Shown: piece by piece, positions 9,594 to 18,356 of the stretch
Position numbering within the stretch: the first letter of the stretch is position 1
Layout: every line of letters begins with the position of its first letter
Assembly (NCBI RefSeq): GCF_900187605.1
Contig: NZ_FYEA01000007.1
Coordinates: 62,001-126,000, forward strand
Direction: 5' to 3'
Length of the DNA stretch: 64,000 nucleotides
Source of the DNA: Pseudomonas sp. Irchel 3H7
Lineage (GTDB): Bacteria; Pseudomonadota; Gammaproteobacteria; Pseudomonadales; Pseudomonadaceae
Notes under the pieces: model-generated
What the model was told of the DNA's origin: nothing
What the model saw: the letters and a program-made list of their open reading frames with translations, nothing else
Databases searched by the model: none
Made by a program: the position numbers and the translations under genes

Positions 9594-10058
9594 ATGAGTG
9601 CGTTAAAGACACTGGCAGCCGCCCTGCTTCTGGGCGGTAGTGCCATGGCGATGGCGGCCAATGACGGCCAGGCGCGGGTCAACGAACTGTTCGCCTCTGA
9701 CGAGCAGTACCGTGAGACCTGGGAAGGCGTGATAAAGAAAGAAGAGCGCGTACCGGAATGGGTGATCAACCTGTCCGGGGCCTCCGAACAACAGATGAAC
9801 GCGGTTACTGAAGACGGCAACAAGTACTTGGTGGGCCCGCTCTGCGAGAATCAGGACAAGTGCCTGAACCACCGTTTGATCGTCGCATTCAGTTTCGACA
9901 AGGATGACGCCTACGCCATGCTGGTTGATGTGCCTGAAGGCCTGCCGCAAGACAAGTCGCCGACGCGACATGCGACCTATCGCTTCTTCGGCAAACCCGA
10001 TCAAGGCATGCAGGATCTACTGATGGAAACCCTGAAGAAAGATCCGAAGTGGTACTGA
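9594..10058 (+). CDS. ivy: Ivy-family inhibitor of vertebrate lysozyme
   Basis: The 154-residue protein has a signal peptide (cleavage after AMA, about residue 21) and one disulfide loop, C84-ENQDK-C90 followed by LNHR. That position corresponds to the Ivy loop that plugs the C-type lysozyme active site. The product should be periplasmic and protect peptidoglycan from host lysozyme or dampen the cell's own lytic transglycosylases. Synteny with algB supports equivalence to PA5481. A hairpin without a U-tract follows at 10069-10090. Confidence 0.88.
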   Translation: MSALKTLAAALLLGGSAMAMAANDGQARVNELFASDEQYRETWEGVIKKEERVPEWVINLSGASEQQMNAVTEDGNKYLVGPLCENQDKCLNHRLIVAFSFDKDDAYAMLVDVPEGLPQDKSPTRHATYRFFGKPDQGMQDLLMETLKKDPKWY

Positions 10059-10068
10059 CTTGAACATG

Positions 10069-10090
10069 AAGGCAGCAGCCCTGCTGCCTT
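10069..10090 (+). terminator. Hairpin after ivy
   Basis: AAGGCAGCAG and CTGCTGCCTT form a perfect 10-base stem around CC, starting 11 bases after the ivy stop. There is no U-run, so it may stabilise the mRNA 3' end or act with Rho rather than terminate on its own. Confidence 0.5.
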
Positions 10091-10154
10091 CCATTGCGCC
10101 CACCTGAGGAAGGCAGGCGCATGACCAAGGGGCCGGGACGTTCTGACTGTTGCA

Positions 10155-10237
10155 GGGTCGGAGTGACCTACGGGTACAGGGAGTGCCTGCGAGAGGGCCG
10201 GGTCAGGGTAAAAGCTGCGCCGCAGGTTCGCCGACCC
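10155..10237 (+). ncRNA. Possible structured RNA element
   Basis: GGGTCGG at 10155-10161 can pair with CCGACCC at 10231-10237. Inside that stem, CCTGCG at 10186-10191 can pair with CGCAGG at 10221-10226. The nested arrangement in non-coding sequence suggests a folded RNA, but I cannot match it to a known family and G/C-rich sequence forms such pairs by chance. Confidence 0.25.
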
Positions 10238-10595
10238 ACAGTGGCTCGACGGACTTGCGCTGAGCTTTCAAAAAGACAAAACATTGATCCAGAGCGTCCA
10301 GCTCGCTGTTTTTATCGCTGACACTGCGCGCGAAAACATTACGCGGTGTTTCCTGGCGACCGTATATCGACAAAAAAACCGCTTAAACAGTAGGACTTCT
10401 AGTCTTGCCACGTAGGCATTTTCCCAAAATTTTTGTCGATTTTTCTCGTTCAAAAAATAATCAACCTGCTCTGTGATGGCCGGTTCACGGCACTTATGCC
10501 GGCCGAAATGTCACAATCGAACCGGTTGGGACGCCAGTTTCAATTAAAAAAGCTCATGCCGATTCGGCATAGGGTAGGCGTTTACGGCATTAGAC

Positions 10596-10631
10596 GGCGC
10601 AACCTTGCATCGGAATAGTTGCGCCTTTTTT
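10596..10631 (+). terminator. Intrinsic terminator upstream of gltP
   Basis: GGCGCAAC (10596-10603) and GTTGCGCC (10618-10625) form a perfect 8-base stem followed by TTTTTT. It lies within the region before gltP, so it ends either an unannotated small transcript or the gltP leader. Confidence 0.75.
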
Positions 10632-10760
10632 CGCCTGCCGAAGAGCCGTAAATACGCGCTTCGGGGCACCTTATACGGAGGCAGATGCACAGACTTTTCC
10701 GCTAAAGAGCGTTCCAGTTCCTGCATGTGCCTGAGTCAAACGCAAGTAAGGGTAAAGATA

Positions 10761-12092
10761 ATGAAGAAGGCAAAACTTAGCCTCGCCTGGCAGATCCTCA
10801 TCGGTCTGGTATTGGGTATTGCAATTGGTGCGTTGCTCAACCACTTCAGTGCCGAGAAAGCCTGGTGGATCAGCAACGTCCTGCAACCGGCAGGCGATAT
10901 CTTTATCCGTCTGATCAAGATGATCGTGATCCCGATCGTCATCTCTTCCCTGATTGTCGGTATCGCCGGCGTGGGTGACGCCAAGAAACTCGGGCGCATC
11001 GGCCTGAAGACGATCATCTATTTCGAAATCGTCACCACCATTGCCATCCTCGTTGGTCTGGTATTGGCAAACGTGTTCCATCCGGGTGCCGGCATCGACA
11101 TGAGCACCCTGGGCACGGTGGATATCTCCAAGTACCAGGCGACCGCCGCCGAAGTGCAGCATGAACACGCGTTCATCGAGACCATCCTCAACCTGATCCC
11201 GTCGAACATCTTCGCGGCCATGGCTCGCGGCGAAATGCTGCCGATCATCTTCTTCTCCGTGCTGTTCGGTCTCGGTCTGTCGAGCCTGCAGTCGGACCTG
11301 CGCGAGCCGCTGGTGAAGATGTTCCAGGGCGTCTCGGAAAGCATGTTCAAAGTCACCCACATGATCATGAACTATGCGCCGATCGGCGTATTCGCACTGA
11401 TCGCGGTGACGGTGGCCAACTTCGGCTTCGCCTCGCTGGTGCCGCTGGCCAAACTGGTCATCCTGGTTTACTTCGCCATCGCCTTCTTCGCTTTCGTGGT
11501 GTTGGGCCTGATCGCCAAGATGTTCGGTTTCTCGGTGTTCAAGCTGATGCGCATCTTCAAGGATGAGCTGGTGCTGGCCTACTCCACCGCTTCTTCGGAA
11601 ACCGTGCTGCCACGCGTGATCGAGAAGATGGAAGCCTACGGCGCGCCGAAAGCCATCTGCAGCTTCGTCGTGCCGACCGGTTACTCGTTCAACCTCGACG
11701 GTTCGACCCTGTACCAGTCGATCGCGGCAATCTTCATTGCGCAGCTGTACGGCATCGACCTGTCGATCAGCCAGCAACTGCTGCTGGTCCTGACCCTGAT
11801 GGTCACCTCCAAAGGCATCGCCGGTGTACCGGGCGTGTCCTTCGTGGTGCTGCTGGCAACTCTGGGCAGCGTCGGTATTCCGCTGGAAGGCCTGGCGTTT
11901 ATCGCCGGTGTCGACCGCGTCATGGACATGGCCCGTACCGCACTGAACGTGATTGGTAACGCGCTGGCCGTGCTGGTTATCGCACGCTGGGAAGGCATGT
12001 ACGACGACGCCAAGGGCGAGCGCTACTGGAACTCCCTGCCGCACTGGCGCAGCAAGGAAAAACTGCCAGCAGGCGAAATCTCCAAGAACTGA
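10761..12092 (+). CDS. gltP: Proton/glutamate (dicarboxylate) symporter GltP
   Basis: The 443-residue inner-membrane protein is of the DAACS family, with the typical eight helices and two re-entrant loops. The substrate-site blocks are visible: the serine-rich loop AYSTASSETVLP, the unwound helix motif SFNLDGSTLYQS (NMDGT-like), the second hairpin GIAGVPGVSFVVLLATL, and helix 8 with DRVMDMARTALNVIGN. It should take up glutamate/aspartate with protons. The ATG at 10761 is chosen over upstream in-frame starts because the N-terminus MKKAKLSLAWQILIG is the family's usual one. A strong terminator follows. Position corresponds to PA5479. Confidence 0.93.
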   Translation: MKKAKLSLAWQILIGLVLGIAIGALLNHFSAEKAWWISNVLQPAGDIFIRLIKMIVIPIVISSLIVGIAGVGDAKKLGRIGLKTIIYFEIVTTIAILVGLVLANVFHPGAGIDMSTLGTVDISKYQATAAEVQHEHAFIETILNLIPSNIFAAMARGEMLPIIFFSVLFGLGLSSLQSDLREPLVKMFQGVSESMFKVTHMIMNYAPIGVFALIAVTVANFGFASLVPLAKLVILVYFAIAFFAFVVLGLIAKMFGFSVFKLMRIFKDELVLAYSTASSETVLPRVIEKMEAYGAPKAICSFVVPTGYSFNLDGSTLYQSIAAIFIAQLYGIDLSISQQLLLVLTLMVTSKGIAGVPGVSFVVLLATLGSVGIPLEGLAFIAGVDRVMDMARTALNVIGNALAVLVIARWEGMYDDAKGERYWNSLPHWRSKEKLPAGEISKN

Positions 12093-12151
12093 CACACCCC
12101 TGCAGGAGATTGAGGTCAACCCGGTAAATGGGGTGGCAGCAGGTACACACT

Positions 12152-12173
12152 AACCCCGGAGAAATCCGGGGTT
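12152..12173 (+). terminator. gltP terminator
   Basis: AACCCCGGA and TCCGGGGTT form a 9-base stem around GAAA, starting 60 bases after the gltP stop and followed by TGTCGTTT. This is a typical rho-independent terminator with a short U-tract. Confidence 0.8.
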
Positions 12174-12228
12174 TGTCGTTTCTGGCGACCCCGCTATCAT
12201 TCGCCGCATTCTTCGGGGGATTTGACTG

Positions 12229-13458
12229 ATGCTTAATGGCCTGTGGCTTGGCTTCTTCATCGTGGCAGCCGTATCGGCGCTGGCGCAGTGGCTGATCGGC
12301 GGTAACGCCGGGATCTTTGCGGCGATGGTGGAAAGCATTTTCGCCATGGCCAAGCTCTCGGTCGAAGTCATGGTGCTGCTGTTCGGCACCCTCACCCTGT
12401 GGCTGGGCTTCCTGCGCATTGCCGAGAAGGCCGGGATCGTCGAGTGGCTGGCGAAAGTGCTCGGCCCGCTGTTTCTGCGGCTGATGCCGGAAGTCCCGGC
12501 CGGTCACCCTGCCCTTGGCCTGATCACCCTGAACTTCGCCGCCAACGGTCTCGGCCTCGACAACGCGGCCACGCCGATAGGCCTGAAAGCCATGAAGGCG
12601 CTGCAGGAGCTCAATCCCAGTGCCACCATCGCCAGTAACGCGCAAATCCTCTTCCTGGTGCTCAACGCCTCTTCCCTGACCCTGCTGCCGGTAACGATCT
12701 TCATGTACCGCGCCCAGCAAGGCGCACCCGACCCGACGCTGGTGTTCCTGCCAATTCTGCTGGCGACCAGCTGCTCGACGATTGTCGGCTTCCTCTCGGT
12801 GGCGTTCATGCAGCGTTTGCGGATCTGGGATCCGGTGGTGTTGGCTTATCTAATTCCGGGCGCGCTGATTCTCGGTGGATTCATGGCGCTGTTGGGTACT
12901 CTTTCAGCAACGGCCTTGGCGGGATTGTCGTCGATCCTCGGCAATCTCACGCTGTTTGGGTTGATCATGCTGTTTTTGCTGATCGGCGCGTTGAAGAAGG
13001 TCAAGGTCTACGAGGCGTTTGTTGAGGGCGCCAAAGAAGGCTTCGACGTAGCGAAGAACCTGCTGCCGTATCTGGTCGCGATGCTCTGTGCGGTCGGCGT
13101 GCTGCGCGCCTCCGGGGCACTGGACTTTGGTCTGGACGGCATTCGGCATCTCGTCGAGTGGGCCGGTTGGGACACGCGGTTTGTCGATGCGCTGCCGACG
13201 GCGATGGTCAAACCGTTCTCCGGCAGTGCGGCGCGTGCGATGTTGATCGAGACGATGAAAACGTCCGGTGTCGACAGCTTCCCGGCGCTGGTCGCGGCGA
13301 CGATTCAGGGCAGTACCGAAACCACGTTCTATGTGCTGGCGGTGTATTTCGGTGCGGTGGGGATTCAACGCGCGCGGCATGCGGTGGGGTGTGCGTTGTT
13401 GGCGGAGTTTGCTGGTGTGGTCGGGGCTATCTTCGTCTGCTACTGGTTCTTCGGCTGA
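12229..13458 (+). CDS. Nucleoside-recognition (SpmA-SpmB type) membrane protein
   Basis: The 409-residue protein has about ten membrane helices and two repeated gate domains: the first half contains NFAANGLGLDNAATPIGLKA (SpmA-like) and the second TAMVKPFSGSAARAMLIETM with GSTETTFYVLAVYFG (SpmB-like). The two spore-maturation proteins of Bacillus are thus fused into one chain, as is common in proteobacteria. The family has the nucleoside-recognition/Gate fold and its substrate is not established; it may be a transporter of nucleoside-like or peptidoglycan precursors. It is transcribed separately from gltP (terminator between) and is followed by an inverted REP pair. Confidence 0.85.
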   Translation: MLNGLWLGFFIVAAVSALAQWLIGGNAGIFAAMVESIFAMAKLSVEVMVLLFGTLTLWLGFLRIAEKAGIVEWLAKVLGPLFLRLMPEVPAGHPALGLITLNFAANGLGLDNAATPIGLKAMKALQELNPSATIASNAQILFLVLNASSLTLLPVTIFMYRAQQGAPDPTLVFLPILLATSCSTIVGFLSVAFMQRLRIWDPVVLAYLIPGALILGGFMALLGTLSATALAGLSSILGNLTLFGLIMLFLLIGALKKVKVYEAFVEGAKEGFDVAKNLLPYLVAMLCAVGVLRASGALDFGLDGIRHLVEWAGWDTRFVDALPTAMVKPFSGSAARAMLIETMKTSGVDSFPALVAATIQGSTETTFYVLAVYFGAVGIQRARHAVGCALLAEFAGVVGAIFVCYWFFG

Positions 13459-13473
13459 ACAAAAATCCAAACT

Positions 13474-13561
13474 GTAGGAGTGAGCCTGCTCGCGATAGCT
13501 GGGTGACAATCACCGATGATGGTGGCTCATAGACCGCTATCGCGAGCAGGCTCACTCCTAC
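13474..13561. repeat. Inverted REP pair (REPIN), class GAGCCTGCTCGCGATAG
   Basis: Two 25-base arms (13474-13498 and 13537-13561) are exact reverse complements, core GTAGGAGTGAGCCTGCTCGC, with a 38-base spacer. They sit between the convergent ends of the SpmAB-like gene and the lipoprotein gene. The same class recurs at 19789 and 21755. Confidence 0.93.
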
Positions 13562-13576
13562 ATGGATTGTGGTGAA

Positions 13577-14203
13577 TCAGGGCTTTGGGGGAGCGAGTTT
13601 CTGGCCTTGCTCTACGGCCCAGGCGACTACTTTGGCGGTGAGACGATCACTGGCCTGACCAAACCCGGCGACCACTGCCGGCACCTGCACATCGTTCAAT
13701 GGCTGACGCTCCTCAAACCGCCGACTGGCCAGAATCCGCTGGTCATAACCGCGCACCAGCAACGCATCAACCCGCACCACGACGCTGGCCTGCGTGCCCT
13801 GATACTCGGTCTGAAACGCCTGCAAATTCCCGCCCAATTCCAGATCCGCCGCAAAGTTGCTGTCATCGGTACTCAGCAGCGTCACCCGGCCATCACGCGC
13901 AAAACCGTCGAGCAAGCGATTACGCACCAGCACCGGCGCCGGATCGCTCCAGCGCGAGCCTTTGTAGCTGCTGATCACGTCACCCTGCGGAATCACCGCA
14001 ATCGTCGGCCGGTTCAACGCTTCACTGGCTTGCAGCTTGTTCAACCGCAGCGACCACGACTGAGTCGCCGCCGAACGGGCCGAGGCGGGCGCCTGGGCAG
14101 TCGGCAGGCGATAGACATCCGACGGCTCGGACTCGGGCAGAATCGAACAGGCGCTGATCAAGGAAAAACCGGCAGCGAAGAGGGCGAGGCGAGTCAGCTT
14201 CAT
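13577..14203 (-). CDS. ABC transport auxiliary lipoprotein (PqiC-like)
   Basis: The 208-residue lipoprotein has the lipobox ISAC at Cys19 (SLISACSILPES) and the ABC_trans_aux fold typical of PqiC and of lipoproteins that accompany MCE transporters (a DVYRLP opening, WSLRLNK, then IAVIPQGDVISSYKGSRWSD). It is probably the outer-membrane partner of the MCE protein encoded just upstream. Its ATG overlaps the stop of the MCE gene by four bases, so it is the last gene of a four-gene operon: permease, ATPase, MCE protein, lipoprotein. Confidence 0.85.
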   Translation of the reverse strand: MKLTRLALFAAGFSLISACSILPESEPSDVYRLPTAQAPASARSAATQSWSLRLNKLQASEALNRPTIAVIPQGDVISSYKGSRWSDPAPVLVRNRLLDGFARDGRVTLLSTDDSNFAADLELGGNLQAFQTEYQGTQASVVVRVDALLVRGYDQRILASRRFEERQPLNDVQVPAVVAGFGQASDRLTAKVVAWAVEQGQKLAPPKP

Positions 14204-15138
14204 GGCGTGAATTCCTTGTTCTTGTCACGGCCCAGCAGGTAACCGCTGGGGTTGGCCTCAAGGCGTTGGGAAATAGCTCGCAGCGAGGTCAGCGTCTCAC
14301 GCAGTTCGCGGATCGCCGGCGCCAGGCCATTGAGGCCCTGCATGCCGTTGTCGAGGGAGTTTTCGTTTTTGCTGAGCAAGGTGCTGATGGTGGTGGTGCT
14401 TTGTTCCAGCGACTTCATCGCCTGCTCGGCGCTGCCCAGTGCCTGTTTGCCCTGATCGTTGATCAAACCATTGGCGTTGCGCATCAGCAGCGAGGTCTGT
14501 TCAAGCATGCTGCCGGCCTGTTTGCCGACGGTCGCCAGTTGCTGCATGGCTTGTTTGATGTCGCCGCGCTGATCGTTGATGGTGCCGGTGGTTTGCTCCA
14601 GATGGGCGAGGGTTTTGCTCACGCGTTCGACGTTCTCGGCGGAGAACATCTGGTTGGCGTTCTGCAGCAGCGCGGTAATCCCGGTCATCAAATCGTTGGA
14701 GTCATTGAGCAGGCGTGAAATAGGCGAGGGCGATGCAACGATGGTCGGCAGATTACCGTCATGCCCACGCAGTTTCGGGCTCTCGGGCGTGCCGCCGCTG
14801 AGCTGGATGATCGACGTCCCCGTAATCCCGGCCAGCGCCAGTTTGGCCTGGGTGTCTTCCTTGACCGGTGTGTCACCGGCCAGGCGAATCCGCGCCAGCA
14901 CCCGCCGCGGATCCTTTGGATCAAGGCGCAGGTTGATCACATCACCGACCTTGATCCCGCTGTACTGCACCGGGCTGCCCTTGGACAAACCGCTGACCGC
15001 TTCGCTGAAGACAATCTCGTAGTCCTTGAACTCGGTATCGACACTGGACTTGGCCAGGAACAGACCGAAGAGCAGGGCGCCTGCCACCACAATCACGGTG
15101 AACAGGCCGATCAACACATGATGCGCTCGGGTTTCCAT
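14200..15138 (-). CDS. MCE/MlaD-type lipid-binding protein
   Basis: The 312-residue protein has one N-terminal membrane anchor (about residues 7-29) followed by a single MCE domain (DYEIVFSEAVSGLSKGSPVQ to about residue 115). A long heptad-like helical region (about 150-290) follows and could form a tunnel or coiled coil across the periplasm. MlaD-like hexamers bind phospholipid and connect permease to acceptor. The helical tail makes it longer than MlaD (about 180 residues), closer to MCE proteins paired with a PqiC-like lipoprotein. Only one base separates it from the ATPase stop. Confidence 0.9.
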   Translation of the reverse strand: METRAHHVLIGLFTVIVVAGALLFGLFLAKSSVDTEFKDYEIVFSEAVSGLSKGSPVQYSGIKVGDVINLRLDPKDPRRVLARIRLAGDTPVKEDTQAKLALAGITGTSIIQLSGGTPESPKLRGHDGNLPTIVASPSPISRLLNDSNDLMTGITALLQNANQMFSAENVERVSKTLAHLEQTTGTINDQRGDIKQAMQQLATVGKQAGSMLEQTSLLMRNANGLINDQGKQALGSAEQAMKSLEQSTTTISTLLSKNENSLDNGMQGLNGLAPAIRELRETLTSLRAISQRLEANPSGYLLGRDKNKEFTP

Positions 15139-15139
15139 G

Positions 15140-15943
15140 TCAGACCTCGTTGAGCAATTTGGCGGCGTCCAGCGCCGAGCGGCCGCGCGGGCCGTGGAAG
15201 TATTCGTGAATCCACGCGTCGTCGGTTTCCGAGACCACGTCGATGGGACCGGCGACCAGTACTTTCTTCTGCGCCAGCACCGCCACGCGGTCGGTAATGG
15301 TGTAGAGCGTGTCGAGGTCGTGGGTCACCAGAAACACACTGAGGCCGAGCGCATCGCGCAGGGTCAGGATCAATTGATCGAACTGCGCTGCGCCAATCGG
15401 ATCGAGGCCGGCAGTGGGTTCATCGAGAAACAGAATGTCCGGATCCAGCGCCAGCGCCCGCGCCAATGCCGCGCGTTTGATCATGCCGCCGGACAGCGAC
15501 GCCGGGTATTTGTCCGCCGCCGACAACGGCAACCCGGCCAGCGCCAGCTTCACCGCCGCCAAGTGCTCGGCGTCGTTGCGGCTAAGGCCGGCGTGTTCGA
15601 TAAGGGGCAGGGCGACGTTCTCGGTGACGGTCAGCGAGGAGAACAACGCGCCTTTCTGAAACAGCACGCCAAAACGCCGTTCGACCAGCGAACGCTCATG
15701 CTCGGACAGGCTCGGCAGGTTCTTGCCGAACACGGTGACCATGCCTTCGCTGGGCCGGCGCAGACCGACAATGCTGCGCAACAGCACCGATTTGCCGCTG
15801 CCGGAACCACCGACCACGGCGAGGATTTCGCCCTTGTACAAATCCAGATCGAGGTTCTCGTGCACGCTCTGGCTGCCAAAGCGATTGCACAGGCCGCGGA
15901 CTTCGATCACCGCCTCCGAGGGCGCGCGGGGTAGACGACTCAC
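15140..15943 (-). CDS. Mla-type ABC transporter ATPase
   Basis: The 267-residue ATPase starts at a GTG whose bases overlap the permease stop (GTGA). The open frame runs further upstream, but that extension lies inside the permease gene and has no family similarity. Walker A is GGSGSGKS, the signature is LSGGMIKRAALARALAL, Walker B is ILFLDEPTAGLD, and the switch His is in LVTHDLD. The LSGGM signature is typical of MlaF/Ttg2A-like ATPases. It should power phospholipid movement between inner and outer membrane together with the STAS-permease and MCE protein. Confidence 0.92.
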   Translation of the reverse strand: MSRLPRAPSEAVIEVRGLCNRFGSQSVHENLDLDLYKGEILAVVGGSGSGKSVLLRSIVGLRRPSEGMVTVFGKNLPSLSEHERSLVERRFGVLFQKGALFSSLTVTENVALPLIEHAGLSRNDAEHLAAVKLALAGLPLSAADKYPASLSGGMIKRAALARALALDPDILFLDEPTAGLDPIGAAQFDQLILTLRDALGLSVFLVTHDLDTLYTITDRVAVLAQKKVLVAGPIDVVSETDDAWIHEYFHGPRGRSALDAAKLLNEV

Positions 15944-17088
15944 CAGCCCATCTCCATGAAGAACAGCGCGGCCACCGCATCGAGCACGATCACCACGAAA
16001 ATCGATTGCACCACAGCGGAGGTGGTGTGGGCGCCGACCGACTCGGCGCTGCCGCTGACCTTGAAGCCTTCCAGACAACCAATCGCGGCAATGATGAAGG
16101 CAAAGATCGGCGCCTTCACCAAGCCTACGAGAAAGTGCTGAACGCCGATGTCCGACTGCAACAGCGTCAGGAACATCGCTGGCGAAATATCCAGCGACAC
16201 CGCGCAAACCACGCCGCCACCGATGATCCCGCAAAGCATCGCCAGAAACGTCAGCATCGGCAGCGCCACCAGCATCGCCAGCACCCGCGGCACGACCAGC
16301 AACTCCATCGGGTCGAGGCCGAGGGTGCGGATCGCGTCGATTTCTTCGTTGGCCTTCATCGAGCCGATCTGCGCGGTGAAGGCACTGGCGGTGCGCCCGG
16401 CCATCAGGATCGCCGTGAGCAGCACGCCGAATTCACGCAGGAACGAGAACCCGACCAGGTCCACGGTAAAAATCGTCGCGCCGAAACTGGCCAGTACTGT
16501 GGCGCCGAGAAACGCCACCACCGCGCCGACCAGAAAGGTCAGCAACGCCACGATCGGCGCGGCGTCGAGGCCGGTCTGTTCGATGTGCGCGATCATCGGC
16601 GTGATCCGCCAGCGCTTGGGCCGGAACAGGCTGCGCGCGATGGTTTCCATGATCAGGCCGACGAAGCCGAGCAATTGCAGGGTGTCTTGCCAGACGGTAT
16701 CGACGGCGCGACCGATGCGCGTGAGCAATTGCACGCTGACGCTGATTTCCGGCTCTTTGATCGGCACGCAGAAATCGGTCATCGAGCAATACACGGTTTG
16801 CAGCAACGCGCGGTCGGCGGAGGTCAGGGTGCAATCGGGGTGTTCGGCGGATTGGCCGAGGCGTTCGGAGCCGAGCAGTTCGACCAGCAACGAAGCGCCA
16901 GCGGTGTCGAGGGCGCCGAGGCTGTTGAGGTCGATCGGGGTGTTGACGTCGTATTGGCCGTGGAGCTTTTCGCTCAGTTGCTTGAGCTCGGCGTAATGGG
17001 CAAGCGTCCAGTCCCCCGTGACCCGCAGGCGGGCAGGGGTTATCGACGTGTCCAGTTGGGCATTTCCGCTGATCGAGCTGCTGGTCAT
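15940..17088 (-). CDS. MlaE-type ABC permease with fused N-terminal STAS domain
   Basis: The 382-residue protein combines a STAS (MlaB-like) domain at about residues 15-110 with an MlaE permease from about 125 to the end, containing five or six helices and the family block GRTASAFTAQIGSMKANEEIDA. In the E. coli Mla system MlaB is a separate subunit; here the regulatory STAS domain is part of the permease. The ribosome site GGAGCTT precedes the ATG. It is the first gene of the operon and is likely to act in phospholipid traffic and outer-membrane integrity or solvent tolerance. It could be a paralogue of a canonical mla/ttg2 locus elsewhere. Confidence 0.9.
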   Translation of the reverse strand: MTSSSISGNAQLDTSITPARLRVTGDWTLAHYAELKQLSEKLHGQYDVNTPIDLNSLGALDTAGASLLVELLGSERLGQSAEHPDCTLTSADRALLQTVYCSMTDFCVPIKEPEISVSVQLLTRIGRAVDTVWQDTLQLLGFVGLIMETIARSLFRPKRWRITPMIAHIEQTGLDAAPIVALLTFLVGAVVAFLGATVLASFGATIFTVDLVGFSFLREFGVLLTAILMAGRTASAFTAQIGSMKANEEIDAIRTLGLDPMELLVVPRVLAMLVALPMLTFLAMLCGIIGGGVVCAVSLDISPAMFLTLLQSDIGVQHFLVGLVKAPIFAFIIAAIGCLEGFKVSGSAESVGAHTTSAVVQSIFVVIVLDAVAALFFMEMGW

Positions 17089-17142
17089 AAGCTCCGTGCT
17101 TGTTCGGCCTTTATGCGAACTAACGTAATAGCACGAACCGGA

Positions 17143-18171
17143 TTACTTTTCTTTGATCGCTGTGCTGTCCGTGACTTCGAAGCGCAGCACGCCGATCACC
17201 TGGCCATCCTCGGTCAGCACGCGCACCTGCCATTTGCCCGCCGGGTTGCCGGGGAAGTTCTGCTTGTGCGTCCACGCCCGGTAGCCTTCCTTGCGCCCGC
17301 CGTGGATGTCGAGGGCGATACGGTCGACCTCTTTGCCGTTGAATTGCCAGACGTGATAAATCCGCTCATCCAGCCCGCGCGGTGCATTGATCGCGGTGTA
17401 GGCGTAGAGGCCATCGCCACGAATCTGCTCGGCGCTGACCGTGTCGAGGCTGGCACCTGGGGTGCGGTCCTGCATTTGCGTGCTGATCGCCACATCCGTC
17501 ATCCATAGCGTCGCCGGCGGCACCCACGAACGCAGCGCCCAACCCACGCCACCAATGCCGACGGTGATGCACAGGATCGCCAGCGCGTTGCGCAACGTGC
17601 GGATCGGGAAGATCGACGCCAGACTCGGGAACGACAACAGCACGGCAATGCCCAGCGCCCACTTGAAACTCTGCGCCGTGGTCAGGTGCATGATCACCGG
17701 CAACGCAGTGAGCAGGGCGGCGAACAGGGTCAGCGTGTGCAGTGCGAGAAACGCCCAGCGCCGGGGCGCCAGCCATTTGTAATAGAGCGGGTCGACGATC
17801 GAGATCAACGCGGCGACGCTGAGCAGGCCGGTGAAAAACAGCTGGCCACTGTTCCAGGTCGTGGTGATAAAGAAGAACGGCAGGACGAAAAACAGGCTTT
17901 CCTGATGGATCATCTGCGTCGCGTAACGCAGCAGCGGCTGGGGAATCTCGCGTTTGAAGATCCGAGTGAAAAGGCCGGTAAGGGTGTTTTCCAGCATCAG
18001 CCAGATCCAGCTGAGCAGCATGATCACGGTGATCCAGCTCGCCAGCCCTTGCTGACGATCGACCATGATGAAACTGCCGACACCGGAGATGAACCCGCCA
18101 AGCGCAATGACCCCGGGATAGCGCTTCATCAGTTCGAGAATGCGCTGGATCAGGAGCTGTATTTTTGGCAT
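17143..18171 (-). CDS. DUF5924/DUF2914-type membrane protein
   Basis: The 342-residue protein has about seven membrane helices in the first 215 residues, followed by a soluble C-terminal domain of about 110 residues (ISTQMQDRTPGA to the end). The tail has the DUF2914 beta-rich pattern: YHVWQFNGKEVDRIALDIHG, then GYRAWTHKQNFPGNPAGKWQVRV. That domain resembles the extracytoplasmic Ig-like part of some peptidase-associated proteins; no function is established. It is followed by the start of the Mla-type operon 54 bases away on the same strand, but cotranscription is uncertain. Confidence 0.7.
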   Translation of the reverse strand: MPKIQLLIQRILELMKRYPGVIALGGFISGVGSFIMVDRQQGLASWITVIMLLSWIWLMLENTLTGLFTRIFKREIPQPLLRYATQMIHQESLFFVLPFFFITTTWNSGQLFFTGLLSVAALISIVDPLYYKWLAPRRWAFLALHTLTLFAALLTALPVIMHLTTAQSFKWALGIAVLLSFPSLASIFPIRTLRNALAILCITVGIGGVGWALRSWVPPATLWMTDVAISTQMQDRTPGASLDTVSAEQIRGDGLYAYTAINAPRGLDERIYHVWQFNGKEVDRIALDIHGGRKEGYRAWTHKQNFPGNPAGKWQVRVLTEDGQVIGVLRFEVTDSTAIKEK

Positions 18172-18274
18172 TTGGGCGGTTCACGACTTGAGGGGAAAAA
18201 ACCTCGACAGAGTAGCGCCCGCCGGGCGTTGTGGCGAGGCTGCCGGTCACTTATTCGGTGCATTTCAGGGCCTC

Positions 18275-18351
18275 AAAAGATCGCAGCCTTCGGCAACTCC
18301 TACATTTGGAACGCAATCCCCTGTAGGAGCTGCCGCAGGCTGCGATCTTTT
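18275..18351. repeat. Inverted REP pair, class GATCGCAGCCTTCGGCAGCTC
   Basis: Two 29-base arms (18275-18303 and 18323-18351), complementary at nearly every position, with a 19-base spacer. The core reads AAAAGATCGCAGCCTTCGGC. The pair lies just 5 bases after the M16 protease stop and recurs at 25830. Confidence 0.9.
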
Positions 18352-18356
18352 GATCT

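Larger units (their letters stand above)
10059..10760. other. 702-base non-coding region between ivy and gltP
   Basis: No supported coding frame; the short ORFs here have no ribosome site or protein-like composition. It holds a perfect 10-base-arm hairpin just after ivy (10069-10090), nested complementary segments at 10155-10237, an 11-base inverted repeat ATCGACAAAAA/TTTTTGTCGAT at 10366-10376 and 10430-10440, a palindrome ATGCCGATTCGGCAT at about 10556-10570, and a clear intrinsic terminator at 10596-10631, 130 bases ahead of gltP. A terminator this far from any visible gene end implies a small RNA gene or an attenuated leader. Confidence 0.6.

Noticed and set aside
10094..10321. Short ORF in the ivy-gltP gap
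   Set aside because: Arg-rich, no ribosome site; the region looks like structured non-coding sequence.
10671..12119. 482-codon open frame antisense to gltP
   Set aside because: His/Gln/Asp-rich shadow composition typical of the complement of a GC-rich membrane protein gene.
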